Source: Alteromonadaceae bacterium BrNp21-10
GTDB lineage: Bacteria > Pseudomonadota > Gammaproteobacteria > Enterobacterales > Alteromonadaceae
Assembly: GCA_030418115.1 (NCBI GenBank)
Contig: JAUHQD010000008.1
Location: 124,001-188,000 of the forward strand
Direction of reading: 5' to 3'
DNA: 64,000 nucleotides
Position 1 is the stretch's first letter, and each line of letters opens with the position of its first letter. The translations under genes were made by a program, and so were the position numbers. The notes beneath the pieces are model-generated. The model had not been told where the DNA came from and made no database searches. It saw only the letters and a program-made list of their open reading frames with translations. Shown here piece after piece: positions 31,076-40,226 of the stretch.

Positions 31076-32257
31076 TCAAACTTCCTGCCCTGCCACCCAA
31101 CCAGAACTCCAAGCCCACTGGAAGTTGTAGCCCCCTAACCAACCGGTTACGTCTACGACTTCACCAATAAAATAGAGCCCTTCGACATCTTTTGCCATCA
31201 TGGTTTTTGAGCTGAGTTGGTCTGTATCCACACCGCCTAATGTTACTTCGGCGGTTCGGTAACCTTCGGTGCCGTTGGGTTTGAGTCGCCATTGAGTGAA
31301 AACTTCGGCAATTTGTTGTAATTGCTTGCCTTGATATTGCCTTAACGGTTTATTATCTAAAGCAAAATAACCAATGGCGGTTTGTACAAATCGTTTGGGG
31401 TAAAACTTGCTGAGTGCCGTCGATAGCTGTGCGTCAGGGCTTTGTATTTGCGCTTGTAATAATTCTTGATGTAAATCGCCGCTGGGGTAAAGGTTAAAAC
31501 AAACATCCTGCCCCGGATGCCAAAAAGAGGATATTTGCAGTACTGCTGGGCCACTTAAACCGCGATGGGTAAATAGAATGTTTTCATTAAACACGGTGTT
31601 GTTAGCTTCGGCACTGGCTTCAAGAGAAATACCACTTAAGTCCGCCAAAACGTTTTTATCGTGATCGTGCAGGGTAAATGGCACCAAACCAGCACGGGTG
31701 GGCTTTACCCTTAAGCCAAACTGCTCGGCAATTTTATAACCAAAAGGGCTGGCACCAAGTTTAGGCATCGATAATCCACCAGTGGCCACCACCAATGATT
31801 CGCATTCAAATGCGCCTAAACTACTTTGTAAGACGAATCCTGATGACTGTTTTTCAATTTCAGTGATAGTGCAGCTACTTAAGACCTTAGCACCGGTCTT
31901 ATCGCATTCGCCGAGAAGGAGGTTAACGATTTGCTTAGCAGAATCATCACAAAATAATTGTCCTAAGGTTTTCTCGTGATAGGCAATACCGTATTCGCTC
32001 ACCAAACCGATGAAGTCCCATTGGCTATAACGAGATAGCGCCGATTTACAAAAGTGTGGATTGTCCGATAGAAAGTTAGCCGGTTCGACATACATATTGG
32101 TGAAATTACAGCGACCACCACCCGACATTAAAATCTTACCGCCAATCCGTTTAGCATGATCCAGCACCACGACTGTACGGCCGCGCTTCGCAGCTTGTGC
32201 GGCACAAAATAATCCGGCAGCTCCGGCTCCAATAATTACTACATCAACTTGCTGCAC
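31076..32257 (-). CDS. NAD(P)/FAD-dependent oxidoreductase, HI0933/YhiN family
   Basis: The 393-residue flavoprotein starts with a Rossmann motif (VVIIGAGAAGLFCAAQAAKR), then GGKILMSGGGRCNFTN, a family signature, LVVATGGLSMPKLGASPFGY, ILFTHRGLSGPAVLQIS, and a C-terminal FAD-contact block AEVTLGGVDTDQLSS, FIGEVVDVTGWLGGYNFQWA. The family is widespread, and its substrate is unknown. All motifs are intact here. A decayed copy of its last 25 codons lies about 1.1 kb downstream at 29870. Confidence 0.93.
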   Translation of the reverse strand: MQQVDVVIIGAGAAGLFCAAQAAKRGRTVVVLDHAKRIGGKILMSGGGRCNFTNMYVEPANFLSDNPHFCKSALSRYSQWDFIGLVSEYGIAYHEKTLGQLFCDDSAKQIVNLLLGECDKTGAKVLSSCTITEIEKQSSGFVLQSSLGAFECESLVVATGGLSMPKLGASPFGYKIAEQFGLRVKPTRAGLVPFTLHDHDKNVLADLSGISLEASAEANNTVFNENILFTHRGLSGPAVLQISSFWHPGQDVCFNLYPSGDLHQELLQAQIQSPDAQLSTALSKFYPKRFVQTAIGYFALDNKPLRQYQGKQLQQIAEVFTQWRLKPNGTEGYRTAEVTLGGVDTDQLSSKTMMAKDVEGLYFIGEVVDVTGWLGGYNFQWAWSSGWVAGQEV

Positions 32258-32462
32258 TACTTACTTCTCTATGGCTATAACCCCTGCTGATTCTACCCTA
32301 ATTCATCGTTTTACGGCATCGAGGCAAAAATTTTATTTAAGGTATGTGGTTTAATACCTATGTGTTATTTTGCTAGCTGTTATCGAATTTTTTTCAAGGG
32401 TATTATGCACTTCGTCAAGGCACATCACCTTATAAACAAATTTAAATTAAGAGGCTCCATCC

Positions 32463-32852
32463 ATGAAAAAATTAATAACTATCGCCGCCATTGCTACTGC
32501 TCTTGTTTCTCCTTTAAGCTATGCAGATATCAATTCTGATTTGGAAAACATTTGCACTATCGTTAAAAACAACGATAAGGGTGAATTACGTAAGAAAATG
32601 CGTGCGATAAACAAAGAATACAATGTGCGTTTAGGCGACATTTACGCAGGTGTTTCCTGCGGTGGTTCAAGTTTGATCCGCTACTCAATGCAGAACAATG
32701 CAGCCGATGTCGGTGAGTACATGATTAAGAAAATGTCGAAAAAAGATCTAGCCGCTGAAGAGAAAGACGGTGTGGCATTACAGCAATGGGCCGAAACTAA
32801 TGGCTTTATGGCGACGACTATTGGCCAAGCGTTGGTTGAACGTTTAGGTTAA
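32463..32852 (+). CDS. DUF3718 family exported protein
   Basis: The 129-residue protein has a signal peptide (ITIAAIATALVSPLSYA). The mature part, ENICTIVKNNDKGELRKKMR, then YAGVSCGGSSLIRYSMQNNA and GEYMIKKM, resembles DUF3718, a small periplasmic family found in Shewanella and Alteromonas relatives, with two cysteines in the mature part that may form a disulfide. Function is unknown. It is monocistronic, with an AAGAGG Shine-Dalgarno sequence upstream and a bidirectional terminator 100 bp downstream. Confidence 0.75.
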   Translation: MKKLITIAAIATALVSPLSYADINSDLENICTIVKNNDKGELRKKMRAINKEYNVRLGDIYAGVSCGGSSLIRYSMQNNAADVGEYMIKKMSKKDLAAEEKDGVALQQWAETNGFMATTIGQALVERLG

Positions 32853-32864
32853 ACGAGTTTGGGG

Positions 32865-32908
32865 GTCACTCACCGGGTCTTGACGCCTCTTAATTTAAGG
32901 TGAGTGAC
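32865..32908. repeat. Inverted repeat downstream of the DUF3718 gene
   Basis: GTCACTCACC (32865-32874) and GGTGAGTGAC (32899-32908) are a perfect 10-bp inverted repeat with a 24-nt loop; GGGG before and CCCC after (32915-32918) could extend it. No T run follows, and a normal terminator lies 45 bp further on. Confidence 0.5.
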
Positions 32909-32953
32909 GCTTAACCCCACGATTGTTGTCTAGCGTCAAAGACAATAAGCATA

Positions 32954-32978
32954 AAAAAAGAGCCTTTGGCTCTTTTTT
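32954..32978. terminator. Bidirectional rho-independent terminator
   Basis: AAAAAAGAGCC (32954-32964) and GGCTCTTTTTT (32968-32978) form an 11-bp stem with a TTT loop and T runs on both strands, between the converging DUF3718 and peroxiredoxin genes. Confidence 0.9.
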
Positions 32979-32995
32979 GTTTTTACATCAATAAA

Positions 32996-33469
32996 TTAAA
33001 GCGATGCCAACATCGCCTCTGCACCACTCACACCAAACTCTTTCGGTGGTTCCACATTCAACTGAGTCACCACACCATTTTCGACTAACATGGAATAACG
33101 TAGTGCTCGAGTGCCACCAAAACCACCGGTCTCAAAATTCAAACCTGTCGCTTTACTAAACTCAGCTCCACCGTCAGCAAGCATAGTTAGATGTTCTGCG
33201 TTGTGGGTTTTGCCCCACGCTTCCATCACAAAGGCATCATTCACGGCTAAACAAATAATACTGTCTACGCCTTTTGCTTGGATTTTATCAGCTAAGGCGA
33301 TATATCCCGGTAAATGCTCTTCTGAGCAAGTTGGGGTAAATGCGCCAGGTACCGCAAATAACACTACTTTCTTATTAGCAAATAAATCTGCCGTAGTGGG
33401 GTTAGAGGCTTCACCTTTTTCACGTAATGAAAAGGTAACTTCGGGTAGAGATTGTCCAACAGTAATCAT
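32996..33469 (-). CDS. Peroxiredoxin, Prx5 type
   Basis: The 157-residue thiol peroxidase has the peroxidatic motif PGAFTPTC (Cys48), ICLAVNDAFVMEAWG, and the C-terminal RYSMLVENGVV block of the Prx5 class. It reduces hydrogen peroxide or alkyl peroxides with thioredoxin or glutathione. A second cysteine, Cys73, may be the resolving residue or not. No glutaredoxin domain is fused, unlike in Haemophilus. It ends at a shared bidirectional terminator. Confidence 0.93.
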   Translation of the reverse strand: MITVGQSLPEVTFSLREKGEASNPTTADLFANKKVVLFAVPGAFTPTCSEEHLPGYIALADKIQAKGVDSIICLAVNDAFVMEAWGKTHNAEHLTMLADGGAEFSKATGLNFETGGFGGTRALRYSMLVENGVVTQLNVEPPKEFGVSGAEAMLASL

Positions 33470-33526
33470 GGTATTTCCTTTAATGGGTTAATCAATATTG
33501 AGTAAAGATAATCATACTAAAAGTAG

Positions 33527-34318
33527 TTAACTTGCTATTGAGCTTTCTTCTACATCAGACTGATGACATAAATAGATATCAAAACGATTGGCTTTGCCCT
33601 GCATTTCAACTTGTGGTTTTTGATCTGCCAAATAAGGGGCACCACTAGGTCGTTTTACCACCACTCGTTTTGTCGCAATAGCTAATGCAGGTGCTAATAA
33701 TAGATCGGCATCTTCATCTGGCCCTAACAACTGCTGAAATAAGCGCATTTCTTTTTTAACTAACGCCGCTTTTTTACGATGTGGAAACATCGGATCAAGA
33801 TAGACTACATCAGGTGCTTTTGCCTGCCATTGTTGCATTGCAGCAATAGATGACTCGCCGAAAAATTGTAGACGTTGCGACACCCATGTACCTATTTCAG
33901 CATGTGTAGCCGCTCGGCTTAAACCATCTTCCAGTAAAGCTGCGACCACGTTATTACGCTCAAGCATTTGCACCTTACAGCCTAAATTGGCCAATATAAA
34001 GGCATCTCGTCCCAAACCTGCTGTCGCATCAAGTACATTGGGGCGGTAATGCGCTTTAAGCCCAACCGCTCTGGCAATCGCCTCTTTTTTCGCGCCACTT
34101 TGCTGACGGCGATAGGTCATGGCATCGCTAGCAAAATCAACCCGTACACCACCGGTTTTAGGCTCATTCAGTTGTTTGAGTTGTAAACCGCTTTCATCTA
34201 ATAGCAAAACTAAACCACTGCTAATATCTGATACATATTGCAGTTGCCAACGCTTGGCAATAGTTTGCGCCTGATCATCAAAAGTCGGTGCTGCTGATAT
34301 TATTGGTAAACTAGGCAT
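33527..34318 (-). CDS. rsmJ: 16S rRNA (guanine1516-N2)-methyltransferase RsmJ
   Basis: The 263-residue protein has DFASDAMTYRRQQSGAKKEA, ARAVGLK, the SAM-binding NVLDATAGLGRDAFILANLG and VVYLDPMFPHRKKAALVKKE, all signatures of RsmJ (YhiQ). It methylates G1516 of 16S rRNA. I chose the ATG at 34318, since GAGG lies nine bases upstream; another ATG two codons earlier is only three bases from that site. It overlaps the end of recG by 8 bp, so translation is probably coupled. Confidence 0.94.
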   Translation of the reverse strand: MPSLPIISAAPTFDDQAQTIAKRWQLQYVSDISSGLVLLLDESGLQLKQLNEPKTGGVRVDFASDAMTYRRQQSGAKKEAIARAVGLKAHYRPNVLDATAGLGRDAFILANLGCKVQMLERNNVVAALLEDGLSRAATHAEIGTWVSQRLQFFGESSIAAMQQWQAKAPDVVYLDPMFPHRKKAALVKKEMRLFQQLLGPDEDADLLLAPALAIATKRVVVKRPSGAPYLADQKPQVEMQGKANRFDIYLCHQSDVEESSIAS

Positions 34319-36386
34319 GACCATAATCCTCGCGATGTGCCAGCCAACGATTAATAATTGCCTGCGCATTAGCGGGATGCTGGTGCCATATTTGATTGGC
34401 CATGCTTTGCACCTGTGGGATCAAATGGGCGTCGCGAACCAAGTCGGCAATTTTTAGATCGGCTAAGCCGGTTTGTTTGGTACCTAATAATTCACCTGGT
34501 CCACGAATTTCCAAATCACGCTGGGCAATTAAGAAGCCATCATTACTCTGTCTAAGTACCGCCAAACGTAGGTTGGCGGTTTTTGATAACGGTGACTGAT
34601 ATAACAATACGCAATGACTTTCTACCGAGCCACGACCGACTCGACCACGTAACTGATGCAATTGTGCTAAACCTAAACGCTCTGGATTTTCGATAATCAT
34701 TAAACTGGCATTGGGTACGTCTACACCGACTTCAATTACCGTGGTGGCCACCAATAAATCCAATTCTGCGTTTTTGAATTGCTCCATAATGGCTTGTTTT
34801 TCTTTGGGCTTTAAACGGCCATGTACGAGGCCAACACGTAATTCCGGCAAGGCAGTATTGAGTGCAATGGCAGTGTCTTCTGCGGCCTGACATTGCAGCA
34901 CTTCTGATTCATCGATTAAGGTACACACCCAATATATTTGGCGTTTTTCAGACAGTGCGGATTGCCGCACGCGCTCAATAATTTCACCACGACGGGTATC
35001 CGGCACCACTACGGTTTTTACCGGCGTTCTGCCCGGTGGTAACTCATCGATCACAGAGGTGTCCAGATCCGCATAGGCCGTCATGGCTAAAGTGCGTGGA
35101 ATCGGTGTGGCTGTCATAATTAATTGATGAGGATACAATCCTTGCAGTTGGCCTTTTTCCCGCAGAGCTAATCGTTGATGTACGCCAAAACGGTGTTGCT
35201 CATCGACGATCACCAATGCCAGATTTTTAAACTGCACCTGCTCTTGGAAAATCGCGTGAGTACCCACTAATAATTGCACTTCACCACTGACTAAATTGGC
35301 CAATGCCGATTCGCGGGCTTTGCCTTTTAACTTACCGGCTAACCAACCCACATTAATACCTAAAGGCGTTAACCACTGACTGAAATTATTGGCATGTTGT
35401 TCCGCCAGTAATTCTGTAGGTGCCATCAGTGCCACTTGATAACCTGCACTCACTGCCGACAAAGCTGCCAAAGCTGCGACAAGAGTTTTGCCGGAGCCTA
35501 CATCACCCTGCACTAAACGCATCATGGGTTTATTTTGCTGCATATCTTGCTGAATTTCCGCCACCACTCGCGTTTGCGCAGCTGTCGGAGAGAACGGCAA
35601 ATTCCCTAAAAAGCGTTGGATGAGTGTTGTATCTACTGCAATGGGCATCGACGGATGCTGATCACTTTGCTGGCGTACTTTTAACACACTCAAATGATGT
35701 GCTAGCAACTCTTCAATGGCCAAACGCTGTTGTGCCGGGTGTTGGCCTTCTTCTAATAGAGACAGCGCCACATCTGGCGATGGTCGATGTACTAATAGCA
35801 ATGCTTCGGGCAATGACATTTGCCCGTTATATAAACCGGCAGGTAGTAATTCGGTTAAGCCTTTTTTTTGTAACCAAGTTAAGCCTTGCTCACTCAAATT
35901 ACGCAAACTAATTTGCTTTAGGCCTTCGGTGGTAGGGTAAATGGGCGTTAACGCGTCCGCTAATTCAATGGGTTCATTGTCATTATGCAATTTATATTCG
36001 GGGTGCATCATTTCTAGCCCGAACTTACCTGCGCGTACTTCGCCAAAACAACGAATAGATTTACCAATTTCGAGGCTATTTTTTTGCGCTGCTGAAAAAT
36101 GGAAGAAACGCAAAGTGATAGTGCCGGTATCATCGCTAACTCGTACAACTAACATACGTTTACGACCAAAGGTGATATCCACACTCATTACCTGCGCAAG
36201 AATGCTCACATGAGTGTGGGGAACAACATCGCCAATGGGGTAAACCCTTGTGCGATCTTCATAGCGTAGAGGCAGATGAAATAACAAGTCCTGCATCGTC
36301 ACCAACCCTAACTTTGCTAGCTTTTCTGCGACTTTACTGCCGACGCCTTTAAGTTGAGTTAGGGGAGTATGTGCGGACGAATTCAT
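34311..36386 (-). CDS. recG: ATP-dependent DNA helicase RecG
   Basis: RecG remodels stalled forks and branch-migrates Holliday junctions. The 691-residue protein has the N-terminal wedge/OB domain (LKGVGSKVAEKLAKLG, LLFHLPLRYEDRT), Walker A GDVGSGKT, motif Ia MAPTELLAEQH, DEQHRFG (motif II), TATPIPRTLAM (III), and in the second RecA domain VHGRLKPKEK, ATTVIEVGVDVPNAS and QLHQLRGRVGRG. It ends with the TRG-region-like DLEIRGPGELLGTKQTG block. Length is normal. It is 7 bp downstream of the peroxiredoxin-like gene and coupled to rsmJ. Confidence 0.97.
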   Translation of the reverse strand: MNSSAHTPLTQLKGVGSKVAEKLAKLGLVTMQDLLFHLPLRYEDRTRVYPIGDVVPHTHVSILAQVMSVDITFGRKRMLVVRVSDDTGTITLRFFHFSAAQKNSLEIGKSIRCFGEVRAGKFGLEMMHPEYKLHNDNEPIELADALTPIYPTTEGLKQISLRNLSEQGLTWLQKKGLTELLPAGLYNGQMSLPEALLLVHRPSPDVALSLLEEGQHPAQQRLAIEELLAHHLSVLKVRQQSDQHPSMPIAVDTTLIQRFLGNLPFSPTAAQTRVVAEIQQDMQQNKPMMRLVQGDVGSGKTLVAALAALSAVSAGYQVALMAPTELLAEQHANNFSQWLTPLGINVGWLAGKLKGKARESALANLVSGEVQLLVGTHAIFQEQVQFKNLALVIVDEQHRFGVHQRLALREKGQLQGLYPHQLIMTATPIPRTLAMTAYADLDTSVIDELPPGRTPVKTVVVPDTRRGEIIERVRQSALSEKRQIYWVCTLIDESEVLQCQAAEDTAIALNTALPELRVGLVHGRLKPKEKQAIMEQFKNAELDLLVATTVIEVGVDVPNASLMIIENPERLGLAQLHQLRGRVGRGSVESHCVLLYQSPLSKTANLRLAVLRQSNDGFLIAQRDLEIRGPGELLGTKQTGLADLKIADLVRDAHLIPQVQSMANQIWHQHPANAQAIINRWLAHREDYGHA

Positions 36387-36393
36387 TCCATGA

Positions 36394-37029
36394 CTATTGA
36401 GCTAAAGAGGCCTTAGCCGCATCATACAACAATTGCTCAGAGACGCGCACTTTGAAGTTAGGATTGACGTAATTAAATTTAATTAATCCTGCCTGATCAA
36501 CAATATAAACTGCTGGTGCCGGTAAGGCTACGCGGCTCGTCCCTTCAATATCAACAAACTCAACACCGGCTTTATCACGGTACATTTCAGCGGTTTTATC
36601 ATCCAGAAAATAACCTAAACCAAAGCCACGAATAGCATTAAGTTGATCATCCGACAACAGCATGGCACTAAACTCGGTTGTCATTTTTTGACTTTGCAAA
36701 CGTGTCGCTGAATCAGGTGATATGGCAATAATTTGATAGCCTAACGCTTTTAATTTGGGCTCTAAATCTTTCAGACCCGCCAATTGACGGGAACAATAAG
36801 GGCACCAGCCACCACGATAAAACAAAATAATGCTCGGTTTGCTGGCAACGAGTTCCGTTAAATTAATGGTTTTGCCATCGACAGTTTTCAGAGCAACGGC
36901 AGGAATAGACTGGCCATTGAGTAACGGCGTAACGTCTTCGGCAGATGCGGCGATTTGAGTTCTATCTAGCGCTAACGCAGGTAGGGTTAAAGCAAGGGCG
37001 GTAATGAGGGCAAACAATTTACGTTTCAT
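36394..37029 (-). CDS. Peroxiredoxin-like (AhpC/TSA) exported protein
   Basis: The 211-residue protein has a signal peptide (LFALITALALTLPALALD) and a redoxin domain with active site FYRGGWCPYCSRQL (Cys76, Cys79), a CxxC in the peroxiredoxin-like-2/AhpC-TSA group, followed by IIAISPDSATRLQSQ. It likely handles thiol or peroxide chemistry in the periplasm. The ATG at 37029 was chosen because upstream residues are incompatible with the signal peptide and AGAGAC is correctly placed. It precedes recG by 7 bp. Confidence 0.88.
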   Translation of the reverse strand: MKRKLFALITALALTLPALALDRTQIAASAEDVTPLLNGQSIPAVALKTVDGKTINLTELVASKPSIILFYRGGWCPYCSRQLAGLKDLEPKLKALGYQIIAISPDSATRLQSQKMTTEFSAMLLSDDQLNAIRGFGLGYFLDDKTAEMYRDKAGVEFVDIEGTSRVALPAPAVYIVDQAGLIKFNYVNPNFKVRVSEQLLYDAAKASLAQ

Positions 37030-37126
37030 AAAGTCTCTTTTAAGTGATAACAAACGGCCTATGAGAAATAGGTTAAATTCATCCCACAAGACCTATGAAA
37101 CGTAAATTTACTTTCATTTAAATGAC

Positions 37127-37510
37127 TTAGAACAATTCCATCACGCCGTCGATTTCGATTTGCGCATCTTTAGGTAACCGGCTTACCTGCACAGCCGCAC
37201 GCGCTGGGTAAGGTTCGCTAAAATGCTGGCTCATGATTTCGTTTACTTGCACGAAATTACTTAAATCCGTGAGGAAGATATTCACCTTCACCATATCGTT
37301 AAGGGAACCACCGGCGGCAGTACACACTGCGGATAAATTGCTGAACACCTGCTGCGCTTGGGCAGCGAAATCATCGCCAACCATTTCCATGGATTCAGGG
37401 ACTAACGGAATTTGACCGGATAAATACACCGTTGAGCCGACTTTAACGGCTTGGCTATAAGTACCAATCGCTTGTGGGGCTTTACTGGTATTAATGATCG
37501 TTTTAGACAT
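37127..37510 (-). CDS. ridA: RidA family enamine/imine deaminase
   Basis: The 127-residue protein matches RidA (YjgF): [66 protein letters not shown]. Arg104 of the PARAAVQV block is the catalytic arginine. It hydrolyses reactive 2-aminoacrylate and similar imines from PLP enzymes. In related genomes ridA also lies just after spoT; here the two are 43 bp apart on the same strand. Confidence 0.95.
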   Translation of the reverse strand: MSKTIINTSKAPQAIGTYSQAVKVGSTVYLSGQIPLVPESMEMVGDDFAAQAQQVFSNLSAVCTAAGGSLNDMVKVNIFLTDLSNFVQVNEIMSQHFSEPYPARAAVQVSRLPKDAQIEIDGVMELF

Positions 37511-37553
37511 GTTAAGGCCTTTAATTAATGTAGATTTGAATTAGCAATACAGG

Positions 37554-39701
37554 CTAGGAATGACTCTGCCTGTACTGACTATGACGTGATACCCGTTGTA
37601 CTTCTGGCATAACTCGGATTTTACGCATGATATTGGCTAAATGTAGACGATTATTGATGGTGAGCTCCATATCAATAAAATAAATATTACTTTCTTTTTC
37701 TTCGGTTTGTAGGGAAATAATATTCGAGTCAGCGGTCACTACGGTCTTAGTGAGTGTGGCCAATGTTCCTTGATGATTGACCAATTCTACACGCAATGCC
37801 GCTTTAAACTCACCTTGCGGATCATCATCCCAATGCATAGCTAATACGCGATGAGGTTCTTCTTTGTTAATTCGCGCAATATTACGGCAACCACTTTGAT
37901 GGATCACCATACCCTTTCCTGGGCTGAGTAAGGCAATCACTTCATCGTCTGGTACTGGGTGACAACAACGAGCATAAGTGACTAGCAATCCTTCGGTGCC
38001 CTTAATGGCAACACGGCGGCTATAATCATGATCGTGAATATTGTGGTCGTGAACTTCATCTTCATTGTCGCCGACTAAACGTCTAGCGATAATGGCACTG
38101 AATTCATTACCTAAACCAATATCTGCCAACAATTCATCGAAGCTGCTATGTTTGGTTTCGGCTACCACTCTATCACGGTCGGCTTGAGAAATTTCATCCA
38201 ACTTTTTCGAGCCTAATGCATGGCGCAACAAGCGATTACCCATGCTTAGTGCTTCTTCGGAACGTTGTTTTTTCAGATATTGACGAATATAGGAGCGGGC
38301 TTTAGCGCTGACCACAAAATTTAGCCAATTAGCATTAGGCTTAGCTCGCGGTGAGGTAATAATTTCTACCGACTGACCCGTTTCCAAAGCCCGACTTAAT
38401 GACCAAGGACGACGATCTACCCGCACACCAACACAGCTATTGCCGACATCAGAATGTACCGCATAGGCAAAATCCACTGCCGTGGAACCCGTTGGCAATT
38501 CAATAATGCGACCGTCCGGGGTAAACACATATATTTCATCGGGGAATAAATCAGTTTTAACGTTCTCAATAAATTCAAAAGAAGAACTAGCGCTTTGTTG
38601 CAGTTCTAACAAAGTATTCATCCACTTACGCGCACGCACTTGCGCAGTGGTGGTAACAGAATCATTACCTTTTTCTTTATAGGCCCAGTGTGCTGCTACA
38701 CCCTTATCCGCCATTTGATCCATTTCTTCAGTACGAATTTGGATCTCGACCGGAATACCATGAGGGCCTACTAGCGAGGTATGCAAGGACTGATAGCCAT
38801 TCATGCGTGGGATGGCAATGTAATCCTTAAAGCGCCCTTCAATAGGCTTATACAAACCGTGCATGACACCCAAGGCGCGATAGCAACTATCATTATCAGA
38901 CACCACTAAACGGAAGGCATAAATATCCATCACGTCGTTAAACATCAATTCTTTGTTTTTCATCTTGCGATAAATAGAATACAAATGCTTTTCACGGCCT
39001 GCCACATGGGCCTGAATATGGTTCTCTTTTAAACGACTTTCAATTTCACTAAAAATATTATCGATAATTTCTTTACGATTGCCACGGGCTTGCTTTACCG
39101 CGGCACCCAAAGCTCGATGACGCATAGGGTACATCGCCATAAAGCCTAAATCTTCGAGCTCATTTTTAATATCATGGATCCCCAATCGATGGGCGATAGG
39201 CACATAAATTTCTAAGGTTTCACGAGCAATTCGACGACGTTTGGCTGGGCGTAAGGCGCCAAGGGTACGCATATTGTGCGTGCGATCGGCCAGTTTAATC
39301 AGGATCACGCGGATATCCTGCACCATGGCCATGATCATCTTTCGGAAGTTCTCAGCTTGCGCCTCTTTCTGGCTACCAAACTGTAATTTATCTAGCTTAG
39401 ATACCCCTTCCACCAAATCAGCTACGGTGTCACTAAACTGTTCGGCGAGATCGGCTTTGGTCAGCGTAGTATCTTCAATCACGTCGTGAAGTATAGCGGC
39501 GACTAGGGTTTCATGATCAAGGCGCATATCGGCCAGAATACCAGCGACGGCGATGGGGTGGGTAATATAAGGGTCACCACTACTACGCAGTTGTCCTTCG
39601 TGGGCGACTTTACCTACTAAAAAAGCACGTTTAACCTCTTCGACCTGTTCAGGTAGAAGATACTCGCTAATTTTGTTATTTAGGCCTTCAAATAGATACA
39701 C
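37554..39701 (-). CDS. spoT: Bifunctional (p)ppGpp synthase/hydrolase SpoT
   Basis: The 715-residue protein has the HD hydrolase domain (SSGDPYITHPIAVAGILADM, AAILHDVIEDT), the synthetase domain (REKHLYSIYRKMKNK, YRALGVMHGLYKPI, RFKDYIAIPRMNGYQSLHTS), a TGS domain (VFTPDGRIIELPTGSTAVDF), a zinc-finger/helical region with YARCCHPVPDDEVIA, and a C-terminal ACT domain. Both catalytic domains appear intact. It controls the stringent response. It follows rpoZ on the same strand, the normal gmk-rpoZ-spoT order; the trmH gene often found before recG is absent here. Confidence 0.97.
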   Translation of the reverse strand: MYLFEGLNNKISEYLLPEQVEEVKRAFLVGKVAHEGQLRSSGDPYITHPIAVAGILADMRLDHETLVAAILHDVIEDTTLTKADLAEQFSDTVADLVEGVSKLDKLQFGSQKEAQAENFRKMIMAMVQDIRVILIKLADRTHNMRTLGALRPAKRRRIARETLEIYVPIAHRLGIHDIKNELEDLGFMAMYPMRHRALGAAVKQARGNRKEIIDNIFSEIESRLKENHIQAHVAGREKHLYSIYRKMKNKELMFNDVMDIYAFRLVVSDNDSCYRALGVMHGLYKPIEGRFKDYIAIPRMNGYQSLHTSLVGPHGIPVEIQIRTEEMDQMADKGVAAHWAYKEKGNDSVTTTAQVRARKWMNTLLELQQSASSSFEFIENVKTDLFPDEIYVFTPDGRIIELPTGSTAVDFAYAVHSDVGNSCVGVRVDRRPWSLSRALETGQSVEIITSPRAKPNANWLNFVVSAKARSYIRQYLKKQRSEEALSMGNRLLRHALGSKKLDEISQADRDRVVAETKHSSFDELLADIGLGNEFSAIIARRLVGDNEDEVHDHNIHDHDYSRRVAIKGTEGLLVTYARCCHPVPDDEVIALLSPGKGMVIHQSGCRNIARINKEEPHRVLAMHWDDDPQGEFKAALRVELVNHQGTLATLTKTVVTADSNIISLQTEEKESNIYFIDMELTINNRLHLANIMRKIRVMPEVQRVSRHSQYRQSHS

Positions 39702-39755
39702 GAATTCAAATTAAGAAAAATACAACAGGACTTAAGAATACGGGGAAAAACAGAC

Positions 39756-39784
39756 GTTGCCAACGGCAGAACACCATTGGCAAC
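39756..39784 (-). terminator. Hairpin between rpoZ and spoT
   Basis: GTTGCCAA (39756-39763) and TTGGCAAC (39777-39784) form an 8-bp stem. Read on the minus strand a T5 run follows six bases later. It is probably a weak, internal terminator in the gmk-rpoZ-spoT transcript. Confidence 0.5.
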
Positions 39785-39797
39785 TAGATTTATTTAA

Positions 39798-40073
39798 TTA
39801 TTGCTGTTCAGAAAGAATATTTGCCACTGAACTAAACTCTGCATCTTCTGCAGCTTGTATGTCACGTTGCTCATCTTGCTCTACGGTTTCACTGGTCACT
39901 AAACCTAGCTCAATTTCACGTAGTGCTACAACGGTAGCTTTATCGTTATTCGTTTCTACTTTCGGGGTCTTACCCTCCATAGCGATTTGACGAGCACGAC
40001 GTGCTGCAACCAGGATTAAATCAAAACGATTGCCAACTTGTTCAATAGCATTTTCAACTGTTACGCGAGCCAT
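39798..40073 (-). CDS. rpoZ: DNA-directed RNA polymerase omega subunit
   Basis: The 91-residue subunit begins [20 protein letters not shown] and has [17 protein letters not shown] and the [15 protein letters not shown] helix, all typical. It folds the beta-prime subunit and takes part in ppGpp binding, which fits its position before spoT. The C-terminal acidic tail is normal. Confidence 0.97.
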   Translation of the reverse strand: MARVTVENAIEQVGNRFDLILVAARRARQIAMEGKTPKVETNNDKATVVALREIELGLVTSETVEQDEQRDIQAAEDAEFSSVANILSEQQ

Positions 40074-40226
40074 TCTATTCTCCGTCGAAGTCTTGGGTCG
40101 AAAAAAGGTTGCATAGTTTACTCAGTAATCAAAAGTAAAGCTAGCGATCTTAAGGTTAACTAGGCGATAAACTGCAAAATAACGGCGATCTATGGATATT
40201 AATTGTAGTAAACATCAAATCTACAA

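Noticed and set aside
40149-40156. Single TTAAGGTT upstream of rpoZ, resembling the response-regulator half site
   Set aside because: Only one half site without an 11-bp partner; another lone copy at 31037 shows that chance occurrence is likely.
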